A stretch of 13,181 nucleotides of DNA, from the NCBI GenBank assembly GCA_905210055.1, contig CAJLVH010000039.1, positions 1-13,181 of the forward strand. Direction: 5' to 3'. Positions 6,303 to 13,181 of this stretch are shown here, piece by piece. Each line of letters begins with the position of its first letter. Position 1 is the first letter of the stretch. Made by a program: the position numbers and the translations under genes. Under the pieces are notes generated by a model that saw nothing but the letters and a program-made list of their open reading frames with translations, had not been told where the DNA came from and searched no databases. The DNA comes from an uncultured Enorma sp. GTDB taxonomy: Bacteria; Actinomycetota; Coriobacteriia; Coriobacteriales; Coriobacteriaceae.

Positions 6303-6338
6303 TAATGGCTCCCCTAATGGCTCGCCCAGCGGCTCATG
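6303..6338. repeat. 12-bp tandem repeat at the end of the ATPase gene
   Basis: TAATGGCTCCCC, TAATGGCTCGCC and CAGCGGCTCATG follow each other with period 12. The third unit includes the ATPase stop codon (6334-6336). TAATGGCT also resembles the inner stem AATGGCTGA of the element at 8114-8202. Confidence 0.55.
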
Positions 6339-8082
6339 CGCGCCAGCGGTTGAGGGCGCAGAAGAGCTCTTGCGGGCGTGGTAGGGCGAACCCGCATGCC
6401 ACGTCGCCGCGCGCTGCGAGCGCCCACCAGCCATCGTGTTCAAAACGGCGATAGACCTCGTCCACCGCGTTGGCCAGCGAACGCGAGCCATCGAGCAGCC
6501 GCTCTTCGCCCATCAGACGCACCATCTGCGCAAGCGCTGCAACCTGTTCAGAATCGACAAGCTGCTCGACCAAGCGAACATCGGCTTCGCCCGACCCCAC
6601 AGAAAAGCTATCGAGCCCGTGCGCGTGCACCTTGGGACCGCGTCCGCGTTCATCCCGCCGAAACGCCTTTGCCGAAAGCGTCAAGAAGCGCCCCGAACGG
6701 CTCTCGCTCCATGCGCTCGCGCCCTTCGTACCAAAAGCCTCTACACCATGCTCCTTGCATACTTTGCGTACACGCTCCGTTATATCGAATGCCCGGTAGC
6801 AATCCATCTGCACCACGCAATCGGCCACTGGGAAGAACGCGCCGGAACTCCCCACCACGATCACCGAGCTCACGCCCCGCTCTTCCCACAGCGCTCGAGC
6901 GCGCTCCACAAAGGGGGTGATAGGTTCACGGTCTGCCGCCACGACCGCCTCCATGAGCGCATCGCGCACCATGAAGTTCGTAGCAGACGTATCCTCGTCG
7001 ATCAGCAGCGTCTGAGCCCTCGCTTCAATCGCCTCGATGGTGGCCGCAGCTTGCGAGGTGCTGCCGCTCGCATCCTCGGTGGAAAAAGCGCGCGTGTCGC
7101 GCCCGTCGGGCAGGTTCGAGATGAACGGCGAGATGTCCACATCCCGCACGGCGCGCCCGTCCTCGGCGCGGAGCTTCATCGCGGTCGCATCGGTAATCAC
7201 CAGCTCGCGCCCGTCGCCCGCCACATGGTTATACACACCCTCTTGCAAAGCTTTCAGCAGCGTCGACTTACCGTGGTAGCCACCGCCCACGATGAGCGTG
7301 ATACCGCGCCGCACGCCTAGGCCGCGCACGCGTCCTCTATGGGGAAGGTCGAGCTCGACGCTCAAGCTTTCTGGCGAGGTGAAGGGCTCGGCTCCGCGCA
7401 AGGGACGCGCCGAAACCCCGCTCTCGCGCGGCAATATAGAACCATCCGCCACGAACGCCACGAGCCCCAAGCGCGCAAGTGCGGCGCGCACAGCCGCCTG
7501 GTCGTCTGCGAGCTCTATCGCCTCACACGCAGCGCACCGACACGCGTCGTCGCACACGAGCGCGCGCTCAACGCACGCAGGCAAGAGGTCGAACAGCATC
7601 GTCGCAAGCGCTCGGGCGTCCACCGTGCGCCCATGCGCGGGAAAACCCATCTCCAAGCGCAGCAGCACGCCCTCGTCCCCCACCTCGCAGGCGGAACGGG
7701 GCAGCACCTCCGGTCCTGGCGAGCTCGTTGCGATAAGCCCGCTCTTCCCCGACCCCCGCACGCGGAAGCTCACACGCCGCGCCGCCGCCGTAAAACGGCG
7801 CACCAGCAGGTCTTCGAGTGCTACGCACCGCTCCGGCGTCGCATAGAACTCGCGCGCGAAACCTGCGCGGGCCGCGGGCACGTGCACGGAAACGAGCGAG
7901 GGGGTCGCAAACGGATCGCCCTGCACATGGTCGATCGAAAGCTCGAACGCCCCCAGGTCGTACACGCCGCGAAGCGATTTGTATGCCGGATACCCCCGCC
8001 CGTCGATCGCGACCAGCTGCCGCTCTAGATCACACTGCGTTCTCACCGCTAGCTCTTTCCCTCTGCCGATACCACATACCAT
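6334..8082 (-). CDS. COG3044-type predicted ATPase of the ABC class
   Basis: A 582-residue soluble P-loop ATPase. Family marks are dense: YPAYKSLRGVYDL and DHVQGDPFATPS near the N-terminus, Walker A GGGYHGKS (266-273), DISPFISNLPDGRDT (316-330), ASGSTSQAA (338-346), Walker B LLIDEDTSATNFMVRD (359-374), REPITPF (385-391) and VVGSSGAFFPVADCVVQMD (409-427). These match the family described as a predicted ABC-class ATPase (COG3044). Its substrate is unknown and it has no membrane segment. The start is uncertain: ATG 8082 sits at the edge of the repeat half copy at 8081-8106, and GTG 8046, preceded by GGGAAAGAG, is an alternative that removes 12 residues without touching the conserved part. It may follow corA in one transcript, interrupted by the hairpin element. 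Confidence 0.9.
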   Translation of the reverse strand: MVCGIGRGKELAVRTQCDLERQLVAIDGRGYPAYKSLRGVYDLGAFELSIDHVQGDPFATPSLVSVHVPAARAGFAREFYATPERCVALEDLLVRRFTAAARRVSFRVRGSGKSGLIATSSPGPEVLPRSACEVGDEGVLLRLEMGFPAHGRTVDARALATMLFDLLPACVERALVCDDACRCAACEAIELADDQAAVRAALARLGLVAFVADGSILPRESGVSARPLRGAEPFTSPESLSVELDLPHRGRVRGLGVRRGITLIVGGGYHGKSTLLKALQEGVYNHVAGDGRELVITDATAMKLRAEDGRAVRDVDISPFISNLPDGRDTRAFSTEDASGSTSQAAATIEAIEARAQTLLIDEDTSATNFMVRDALMEAVVAADREPITPFVERARALWEERGVSSVIVVGSSGAFFPVADCVVQMDCYRAFDITERVRKVCKEHGVEAFGTKGASAWSESRSGRFLTLSAKAFRRDERGRGPKVHAHGLDSFSVGSGEADVRLVEQLVDSEQVAALAQMVRLMGEERLLDGSRSLANAVDEVYRRFEHDGWWALAARGDVACGFALPRPQELFCALNRWRA

Positions 8083-8106
8083 TACCCCAGCGACTTTTTA
8101 TATCAC
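8081..8106. repeat. Half copy of the palindromic element
   Basis: ATTACCCCAGCGACTTTTTA followed by TATCAC is a near-identical direct repeat of 8120-8145, offset by 39 bases. It has no matching right arm of its own. It ends at the ATPase start codon and may have supplied ATG 8082. Confidence 0.85.
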
Positions 8107-8113
8107 CCGGCAA

Positions 8114-8202
8114 TGTAAAATTACCCCAGCGACTTTTTTACATCAGCCATTTGAACCCGTCCCCAATGGCTGATGTAAAAAAGTCGCTGGGGTAATTTTA
8201 CA
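8114..8202. repeat. Perfect 38-bp inverted-repeat element, copy 3
   Basis: The 38 bases at 8114-8151 are the exact reverse complement of 8165-8202. The 13-base loop is TGAACCCGTCCCC (8152-8164). The arm reads, from outside in, TGTAAAATTACCCCAGCGAC, then TTTTTTACATCAGCCATT. No mismatch was found in the stem. It lies between the stop of corA (8209) and the start of the ATPase gene, six bases from the corA stop. No clear flanking target duplication was found. It could act as a transcript-end hairpin, a REP-like unit or a MITE. Confidence 0.95.
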
Positions 8203-8208
8203 CGCACG

Positions 8209-9162
8209 CTACCTGCGGCGACGCTTGCCGTCTCTGAACTTCAACCACCCACGGCGATGGAATACGGCGATCTCTCCCAACGCAACGAGCAGGCATAGCG
8301 CCGCCGCGACCGGATAGCCCCACTCCGCATTGATGAGCGCCATGTTACGGAAATTCATGCCGTACCAGCTCGTGATGAACGTGAGCGGCATCGCGATCGT
8401 CGCCACCACGGTGAGCCATTGCATGATGCTGTTCTGCCTGAGGTCGATCTCCTCTTGATACATACCGTGCACCTGCAGGCTGAACTCCTGGAGAGACTCG
8501 AGGCGCGTGGCGAGGCGGTCGACCTGCCGCGCCAAGACGGCGAAACGCGCACGGTCATCGGCATCCAACGCGGCAGCCCCACCGTTCGCAAGCGCATCGA
8601 GCAGATCGGATATGCCCTGGTAGAACACATCGAGCCCGCGCATATGGCGCGCGTCCGATATCATGCGCGAACGGTCGACGCGCGTCCTGCCCTCGAGCAG
8701 CCGTTCCTCGACCTGCTCGAAATCGTCGCGGACGCGCGAGAGCAGCGCCGGATGGTCGCGCAGGGGCGCACGCAAGAGCGCGCAGAGCACGGCGGCGGGC
8801 GATTCAACCGGCACTTCGCCCCCAGCAAGCCGCGCAATCACCGGCTCACATACGCCGCGATCGTCGAAGAGCACAAGGCCGCGCTCCGTCAGCATGAAGC
8901 CGAAGCGAACCGCCGTCGACGCCTTGGCCGCTCCCGCGGGCAACACGACGATGCCTGCCGCGCTCTTCCCCACTTGTTCGACAAAGGGAACCGCGGCATG
9001 CTCCGCCTGGGCGAGCACCTCGAGCAGAGGCCGGTCTGCAAACGCCCGCTCGGCATCATCGAAGCCCATGAGCTCGATGCGCGAAGACGGCTCGTCCGCC
9101 TCGGCATCAGCACGATCCACCGCGACCAGGCGTTCTGCTTCGATCGTCCAAACATGGGCCAT
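8209..9162 (-). CDS. corA: CorA-family divalent metal transporter
   Basis: A 317-residue membrane protein of the CorA Mg/Co channel family. The large N-terminal cytoplasmic domain ends in a long helix (VDRLATRLESLQEFSLQVHGMYQEEIDLRQNSIMQWLTVV) that leads into TM1 (about 249-267). The family signature YGMNF with GMN at 268-270 follows directly, then TM2 (283-301) and a basic tail (KFRDGKRRRR), as expected on the cytoplasmic side. GAGGTGG about six bases before ATG 9162 supports the start. Transport of Mg is the default assumption for the family; selectivity cannot be read here. The element at 8114-8202 follows the stop directly. Confidence 0.92.
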   Translation of the reverse strand: MAHVWTIEAERLVAVDRADAEADEPSSRIELMGFDDAERAFADRPLLEVLAQAEHAAVPFVEQVGKSAAGIVVLPAGAAKASTAVRFGFMLTERGLVLFDDRGVCEPVIARLAGGEVPVESPAAVLCALLRAPLRDHPALLSRVRDDFEQVEERLLEGRTRVDRSRMISDARHMRGLDVFYQGISDLLDALANGGAAALDADDRARFAVLARQVDRLATRLESLQEFSLQVHGMYQEEIDLRQNSIMQWLTVVATIAMPLTFITSWYGMNFRNMALINAEWGYPVAAALCLLVALGEIAVFHRRGWLKFRDGKRRRR

Positions 9163-9403
9163 GAATAACCACCTCTCTGAAGGCTCTGCGACAAGGGCGC
9201 AAAAGCGCGAACGCTCCGCATATGCCGAACCACGCGCTTGAGACCATTCTACTCCGGCGCATCCGATAGCTTACTCGACCCTCCCGACAACGCGACGACG
9301 CACCCCGCCCCTTAGCACCAAGCGCCCCACGTGCCGCCGGGGAGATGCAGTCGGCGACGCGCGGGGCTAGAAGGAGGAAGCTGTTCGGGGACGAGCAGGG
9401 CGC
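9163..9403. other. Intergenic region between corA and the MFS gene
   Basis: 241 bases without a gene. There are short inverted repeats only (GCGC-AAAA-GCGC at 9197-9208 and GC-rich stretches around 9320-9370). A TAGAAT on the minus strand at 9246-9251 could be a weak -10 for corA, but no -35 partner is visible. No copy of the palindromic element was found here. Confidence 0.5.
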
Positions 9404-11044
9404 CTAGTGGCTGCCATGCTCCTTCGCCCGAGCATCCACAGTGATAGCAGGCGTGGTGGCAAGCCCGAGGAGCACGATCACCGCACCGACGGCGTATGCC
9501 GTGCGCGTGGAGTCGTAGCGCGCCTGAGCGTCAATCTGGACGAGCGCCTGCTGCTCGTCCGCCGTCATGGGGATGTCGGCGATCTGCTGCTTGAACTCCT
9601 GATCGCTGCCGAGGTCGACCGTCACGTGCGCGACCTCGGCCGCCACGGCATCGGAGATGTGCGGGCTCGCCGCCGCCTCGGTGCGAACGGTGTTCGTGAT
9701 ACCGAAGAGCAAGATCGCGCCGAGCAGCGCCACGCCGATCGCCTGGCCGACGTTGCGCATGGTACTCTGGATGCCACCGGACTGCGAGGCGTCGCGCTCG
9801 TTCACCGCGAGCGCGACGATATTGCTCGCATGCGAGGACACCGTGCCGGCGCCGACACCGGCCATGAACGCACCGAGGTACACGCCGGGCGCGCTGCAAC
9901 CGTTCACCGTCACCGAGAACGCCATGATGCCAAGCGCCGCCGCCATAGCGATATAGCCAACCTGGATCACATGGCGCGGATGCGCGTGCGGAGCGAGCTT
10001 GGGGATGCCGAGCGCGAACGCGAAGGTGGGCACGCCCGTGACGATGGAGATCACGCCGACCTCGATGGGTGACCACCCAGCCACGAGCTGCAGGTACGGT
10101 GCCATGAGGATCGACTGCGCGCCCATGAAGAAGAAGGCGATCGCATTCGCTACGAGTCCGGCGCGCACCTGCGGGGTGGTGAGGAACGAGCGCGGCAAGA
10201 GCGCGATGCCGTTCTCCTGTTCCACGCGTCCCTCGATCTTCACCAGCACACCGAGCACCACGATGCCGAGCGCCGCTACGGGCAGTGCAGGCGAGATGCC
10301 GAAGATGGTGAACGGGCAGCCCTCGAGCGGTTCCACAAGACCCCACGACGAGATGCTGGACAGGCCGATGAGGAAGAGGAAAAGCCCCGTCGCGGCAAGG
10401 GCGACGCCCACGCCGTCGAACGCAAGGTGATCCTTGTCCTGCTCGATGCAGGGCAGCTCGAACGAGAACGCGAAGACGAGCAGGAAGTAGACGGCGAGCA
10501 GCGAGAACGTCATGCGCATGCCGCCCGTCTCCATAACGACGCCGAGTATGAGCGGGAGCACGGCGGAAAGGCCGGATGCCGCGCCGATGCATCCGAACGC
10601 GACGGCGCGGTTCGCACCACGGTACATGAGCGGGATGAGTCCCAGGACCGAGGGGATGAGGAAGCTCGCGCCGAAACCCACGAGCACGCGCCCCACCCAG
10701 ATGAACATGGCCATGTTCGGGGCGAAGGCAAGCGCGAGCTCGCCTGCCGCGCAGAGCAGGGTGCCCGCACGGAAGGTCTTCTTCCAGCCGATGATCGTGC
10801 CCACGAGCCCGCCCGCGATCATAAAGGCACCGCCGACGAGCGGGTAGATCATGTTCGCAAGCTGTATCTCCGCCGTCGTGGCATGGAGCTCGGTGGTGAG
10901 CGCGGAGGTGGCGAGCGACAGGGCGCCGTTGTCGCCCGTGGTGCCCATCTGCGCCAGGATGAGAATGATGATGGGAATGACGAGGAACTTCTCGCGGCCG
11001 GCGGGTGCCGAGCCTGCGGTCGCGGTTGAGACCGTGGTATTCAT
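9404..11044 (-). CDS. MFS multidrug-type exporter (DHA2, EmrB/QacA-like)
   Basis: A 546-residue integral membrane protein with about 14 hydrophobic segments, the size and layout of DHA2 proton antiporters. The first helix region carries GDNGALSLATSALT (37-50), and GGLVGTIIGWKKTFRAG (78-94) is the loop 2-3 motif A. SGGIQSTMRNVGQAIGVALLGAIL (422-445) is typical of DHA2 helix 13. The GP of motif C is not evident around 151-170. A hydrophilic loop (451-515) precedes the last helix. ATG 11044 has AAAGAG eight bases upstream; a longer frame to 11101 adds no conserved residues. It lies 169 bases after the bile salt hydrolase, same strand, with an element between. The substrate is unknown; bile acids are an inference from the neighbour. 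Confidence 0.87.
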   Translation of the reverse strand: MNTTVSTATAGSAPAGREKFLVIPIIILILAQMGTTGDNGALSLATSALTTELHATTAEIQLANMIYPLVGGAFMIAGGLVGTIIGWKKTFRAGTLLCAAGELALAFAPNMAMFIWVGRVLVGFGASFLIPSVLGLIPLMYRGANRAVAFGCIGAASGLSAVLPLILGVVMETGGMRMTFSLLAVYFLLVFAFSFELPCIEQDKDHLAFDGVGVALAATGLFLFLIGLSSISSWGLVEPLEGCPFTIFGISPALPVAALGIVVLGVLVKIEGRVEQENGIALLPRSFLTTPQVRAGLVANAIAFFFMGAQSILMAPYLQLVAGWSPIEVGVISIVTGVPTFAFALGIPKLAPHAHPRHVIQVGYIAMAAALGIMAFSVTVNGCSAPGVYLGAFMAGVGAGTVSSHASNIVALAVNERDASQSGGIQSTMRNVGQAIGVALLGAILLFGITNTVRTEAAASPHISDAVAAEVAHVTVDLGSDQEFKQQIADIPMTADEQQALVQIDAQARYDSTRTAYAVGAVIVLLGLATTPAITVDARAKEHGSH

Positions 11045-11101
11045 GGGAATCTCTTTTCTGGATAGGGAGTCGCGGCACGATGACATCGCCCCGCGTGCCA
11101 A

Positions 11102-11150
11102 GCGGGGACGGAACTAGACGTTACTTTCGTGCCATGTCGCGACGGGCTCC
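11102..11150. repeat. Possible degenerate remnant of the loop-motif unit
   Basis: GGGGACGG followed by ACGTTAC (11104 onward) and GACGGGCTCC resemble, in order and spacing, the reverse complement of the 6255-6301 unit (GGGACGGGTTC ... ACGTTAC ... GGGGACAGGTTC). The match is by eye, gapped and weak. Confidence 0.3.
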
Positions 11151-11205
11151 TTCAGCCACTCAAGGTGCGAGTGGCTGAACGTTAAACCCCTGGGATACTT
11201 TTACC
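11151..11205. repeat. Palindromic intergenic element, copy 4 (partial)
   Basis: TTCAGCCACTC (11151-11161) and GAGTGGCTGAA (11169-11179) form a perfect 11-bp hairpin with a 7-base loop. The right side continues into ACGTTAAACCCCTGGGATAC and TTTTACC, which parallels the right arm of the 8114-8202 element (TGGCTGA, GTAAA, CTGGGGTA, TTTTACA). The outer left arm is missing. It ends eight bases before the bile salt hydrolase stop codon. Confidence 0.75.
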
Positions 11206-11213
11206 TGCGAGCA

Positions 11214-12185
11214 TTACGCGGCCGGTGCGATCACGTACGGCTCTGTGCGCGAAAGATCACATCCGGCAAGCGGATAGGCACGCACCGCGAGATCATCGTA
11301 CGCGGCATGGTAGTACGTGAGCGATGCGGCAGAAAAGCAGCTCGTGTAGAGCGTCTTCTCGAACGACCCGTCCGCCATGCGCACCGAGCCCTCGGGCACG
11401 GCGACCGAAGCCAGCGTACGGAAAAGTCGCGTGACGTTCGCCGCCTCGCCCTCCTGCGTCGGGTAGTGGTTGTTCACGAACGCGACCTTCACGAAGCGCG
11501 CAGGACCCGAATAGTCTCCCGGGATGCCCTGCATGCCCATGCCGGAACCGAACGGCGCGAGCTTCGCGGCGCCCCACGCGACATGCGCGGGCTCATCCTC
11601 GGAAAGCGTGAGGTAGTTGCGCAAGTTCTGGCGATGCCAGCCGAAATTCGGCTCGTTCGTGAGGACGTCGACGTCGTTCTCCCACACGCGCATCCCGTCT
11701 TCCATGCACTCGACCACGATGCTGCCAGTCGCATCGCCGATGATCCAATGCAGGCTCGCCACCGGCAAGTGCTCGTTCACCGCCTTCGCGACGATCGTCA
11801 CGTCCTTGAGCGCCTCGCGCACCTCGTCGAGCGTAGCAAACGAGCGGGCGATCCAGAACGGAAACTCGTATGCCGCCACGTTCGTCGCACCTGCCTGGGG
11901 CTCTGCAGCGTAGTGAGCGGTCTGGGGGAAATTCAGACCGGCGACGGCCAGGCCGGCATCGTTGCCGCAATCGAAGTACAGGGGGATGCCCTGGAAGATG
12001 ATGGCCATGCCCATCACGGTGTGGCCGGCGCCCGGCGCCGGATCGTTCGGACGGTCGAACGCAGCAGGTACCGGTGCCGCGGTGGGCGTAACCACCACCT
12101 GCTCGCCGTATCCCTGCGACCAGTCGAGGTTGCGGCCGAAGAACATCTTCCCGGACGCGTCGTTGAAGCGGATGCCCGTGCACAT
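11214..12185 (-). CDS. bsh: Bile salt hydrolase (choloylglycine hydrolase)
   Basis: A 323-residue Ntn hydrolase that should cleave glycine or taurine from conjugated bile acids in the cytoplasm. After Met removal Cys2 (MCTGIRF) is the N-terminal nucleophile. Arg18 and Asp21 (GRNLDW), Asn85 (AGLNFP), Asn177 (VLTNEPNF) and Arg230 (IPGDYSGPARFVKV) match the catalytic set of characterised enzymes. The sequence reads close to the Bifidobacterium longum enzyme from memory, including EFPFWIAR and the YYHAAYDD end. Penicillin V acylase is the alternative in this family, but the AGLNFP motif and overall similarity favour bile salts. ATG 12185 follows GGAAAGGGG by about seven bases; the frame open upstream to 12605 is spurious because Cys must be first. 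The MFS exporter follows on the same strand. Confidence 0.94.
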   Translation of the reverse strand: MCTGIRFNDASGKMFFGRNLDWSQGYGEQVVVTPTAAPVPAAFDRPNDPAPGAGHTVMGMAIIFQGIPLYFDCGNDAGLAVAGLNFPQTAHYAAEPQAGATNVAAYEFPFWIARSFATLDEVREALKDVTIVAKAVNEHLPVASLHWIIGDATGSIVVECMEDGMRVWENDVDVLTNEPNFGWHRQNLRNYLTLSEDEPAHVAWGAAKLAPFGSGMGMQGIPGDYSGPARFVKVAFVNNHYPTQEGEAANVTRLFRTLASVAVPEGSVRMADGSFEKTLYTSCFSAASLTYYHAAYDDLAVRAYPLAGCDLSRTEPYVIAPAA

Positions 12186-12256
12186 AGGGCGACCCCTTTC
12201 CTGCCGGCGTGCGTATATGGCAGCCGACACGTAAGCGATATATGCTCTCCTCTTAC

Positions 12257-12270
12257 CCGCATATTTGCGG
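12257..12270. promoter_or_regulatory. Short palindrome upstream of bsh
   Basis: CCGCA-TATT-TGCGG is a perfect 5-bp inverted repeat 72 bases before the bsh start, in the 170-base gap behind the glycosyltransferase gene. AT-rich CATATATC on the minus strand lies between it and the gene. It could be an operator, but the arm is short and no promoter could be fixed. Confidence 0.3.
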
Positions 12271-12355
12271 AAAAGACTAAAGCCCAGCTTAACAATGCTT
12301 ACGATGTAGCTAAGAACCGGTCCCGACGCCCATCCCCGAAGTGGCGCCCAAAGCG

Positions 12356-13181
12356 TTACGAGGCGAGGCCGTCCGTCTCTTCGGCGATGATGTAGCGCGG
12401 GCGCGCCTTCGCCTCGAGATAGATCTTTCCGATATATTCGCCTACGATACCGAGCGACAGCATGATGAGACCGCCCACGAGCCAGATGGACACCATAAGG
12501 CTCGACCAACCCTCGACGACATGGCCGAACGCCATGCTCACAAACGTATAGACGAGCATGGCGATGGCGACCACGATAGAAAGCGCGCCCAAGAGCGATA
12601 CCCAACGGATGGGCTTCACAGAAAACGACGTGATACCTTCGAACGCGAACGAGAGCATCTTCTTGAGCGGGTACTTCGACTCCCCCGCGAAGCGCGCTCC
12701 GCGCACGTAGTACACCTTGTCGGTCGAGAACCCGAGCGCCGGCACGATACCGCGCAAGAACAGGTTCACCTCGCCATAGCGCGAAAGCGCCTCGACCGCG
12801 CGGCGCCCCATGAGACGATAGTCGGCGGAGTCCGAGACCATCTCGACACCGAGCCAGCGCATGAAGCCATAAAATGCCTCGGCGGTGCCGCGCTTGAACG
12901 CCGTGTCCGTGTCGCGGTTGCTGCGTACGCCGTAGACGATTTCCGCCCCCGCGCGGTGCTTCTCGAGCATCTCGTCCATGGCGTCAATGTCATCCTGAAG
13001 GTCTGCATCGAGCGAGATCGTGCAGGTGAACCCGGCCTCGAGCGCACGCATGAGCCCCGCGAAGAGCGCGTTTTGGTGTCCCTCGTTATGTGCGAAGCAG
13101 ATGCCCTCGAACCACGGCGCGTCCGGGGCGATGCCGAACAGGCAGCGGACCAGCGGCCACACAAAGCCCGCCGCCGCCCTG
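12356..13181 (-). CDS. GtrB-like polyprenyl-phosphate glycosyltransferase (partial, 5' end outside)
   Basis: The last 274 residues of a family 2 glycosyltransferase; the frame is open to the window edge and roughly 50 N-terminal residues are missing. Visible parts, numbered from the GTG at 13162, are HNEGHQNALFAGLMRAL (25-41), the DxD site SLDADLQDD (50-58), SDSADYRLMGRRAVEAL (110-125), FLRGIVPALGF (135-145) and GESKYP (160-165). Two membrane helices follow (about 187-209 and 221-243), then GEYIGKIYLEAKARPRYI. This is the layout of GtrB/YkoT/ArnC-like enzymes, which load a sugar onto undecaprenyl phosphate at the inner face of the membrane for cell-envelope glycans. The sugar and the partner flippase or transferase are not in the window. 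Confidence 0.9.
   Translation of the reverse strand, partial: RAAAGFVWPLVRCLFGIAPDAPWFEGICFAHNEGHQNALFAGLMRALEAGFTCTISLDADLQDDIDAMDEMLEKHRAGAEIVYGVRSNRDTDTAFKRGTAEAFYGFMRWLGVEMVSDSADYRLMGRRAVEALSRYGEVNLFLRGIVPALGFSTDKVYYVRGARFAGESKYPLKKMLSFAFEGITSFSVKPIRWVSLLGALSIVVAIAMLVYTFVSMAFGHVVEGWSSLMVSIWLVGGLIMLSLGIVGEYIGKIYLEAKARPRYIIAEETDGLAS

Noticed and set aside
9531..11078. A 515-residue frame on the same strand as the MFS gene
   Set aside because: His/Arg-rich shadow of the MFS gene, which has clear membrane helices and family motifs in the other frame.
12300..12355. GC-rich stretch after the glycosyltransferase stop as an intrinsic terminator
   Set aside because: No stem longer than a few base pairs and no T tract.
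11307..12395. A 362-residue antisense frame across bsh
   Set aside because: Arg/His-rich shadow of a gene with a complete catalytic set; it also runs past the gene into the neighbour.
12186..12605. N-terminal extension of bsh to 12605
   Set aside because: The enzyme family needs Cys directly after the initiating Met, which fixes the start at 12185; the extension overlaps the glycosyltransferase gene.

Overview
The window looks like a chromosomal segment of a high-GC, gut-associated actinobacterium of the class Coriobacteriia (Collinsella/Olsenella-like). This rests on base composition, on a bile salt hydrolase close to the Bifidobacterium type, and on a small C-terminal CxxC...HxxxH protein ending in a YKCSYCNGWHLTS-type tail. 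It is an inference; there is no marker gene such as an rRNA.

Layout. Positions 1-287 are non-coding, with short GATTGGCCG-type repeats and an AT-rich promoter region holding a palindrome. Positions 288-1583 hold two complete type II toxin-antitoxin modules arranged tail to tail: a RelB/DinJ antitoxin with a YafQ-like RNase (+), and a Phd/YefM-like antitoxin with a PIN-domain toxin (-). The two toxin genes end 15 bases apart. A lipoprotein of unknown function follows (1775-3193, +). It converges on a probable two-gene minus-strand unit: a DUF4241-like protein (3272-3994) and a small membrane protein with a PH-like tail (4041-4508). Next are a GMP synthase ATP-pyrophosphatase subunit without its glutaminase domain (4757-5743, -), a small zinc-binding protein (5917-6207, +), a COG3044-type ABC-class ATPase (6334-8082, -), a CorA-type metal transporter (8209-9162, -), an MFS exporter (9404-11044, -), a bile salt hydrolase (11214-12185, -) and the 3' part of a GtrB-like polyprenyl-phosphate glycosyltransferase (12356 to the window edge, -).

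The most striking non-coding signal is a dispersed family of palindromic intergenic elements. The best copy (8114-8202) is a perfect 38-bp inverted repeat around a 13-nt loop containing GAACCCGTCCCC, preceded by a separate half copy (8081-8106). Related, more diverged elements lie at 1654-1754, 4564-4754 and 11151-11205, and loop-type motifs alone lie at 6255-6301. Three of them end 4-8 bases from the stop codon of a minus-strand gene (guaA, corA, bsh). They look like REP/MITE-type elements that may also shape transcript ends. I do not recognise the arm sequence as a named family.

Functional grouping: the hydrolase and the MFS exporter are adjacent and co-oriented and could form a bile-acid deconjugation/efflux pair. 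The toxin-antitoxin cluster next to repeat elements looks like accessory DNA. The remaining genes look like ordinary chromosomal genes separated by repeats rather than one large operon.
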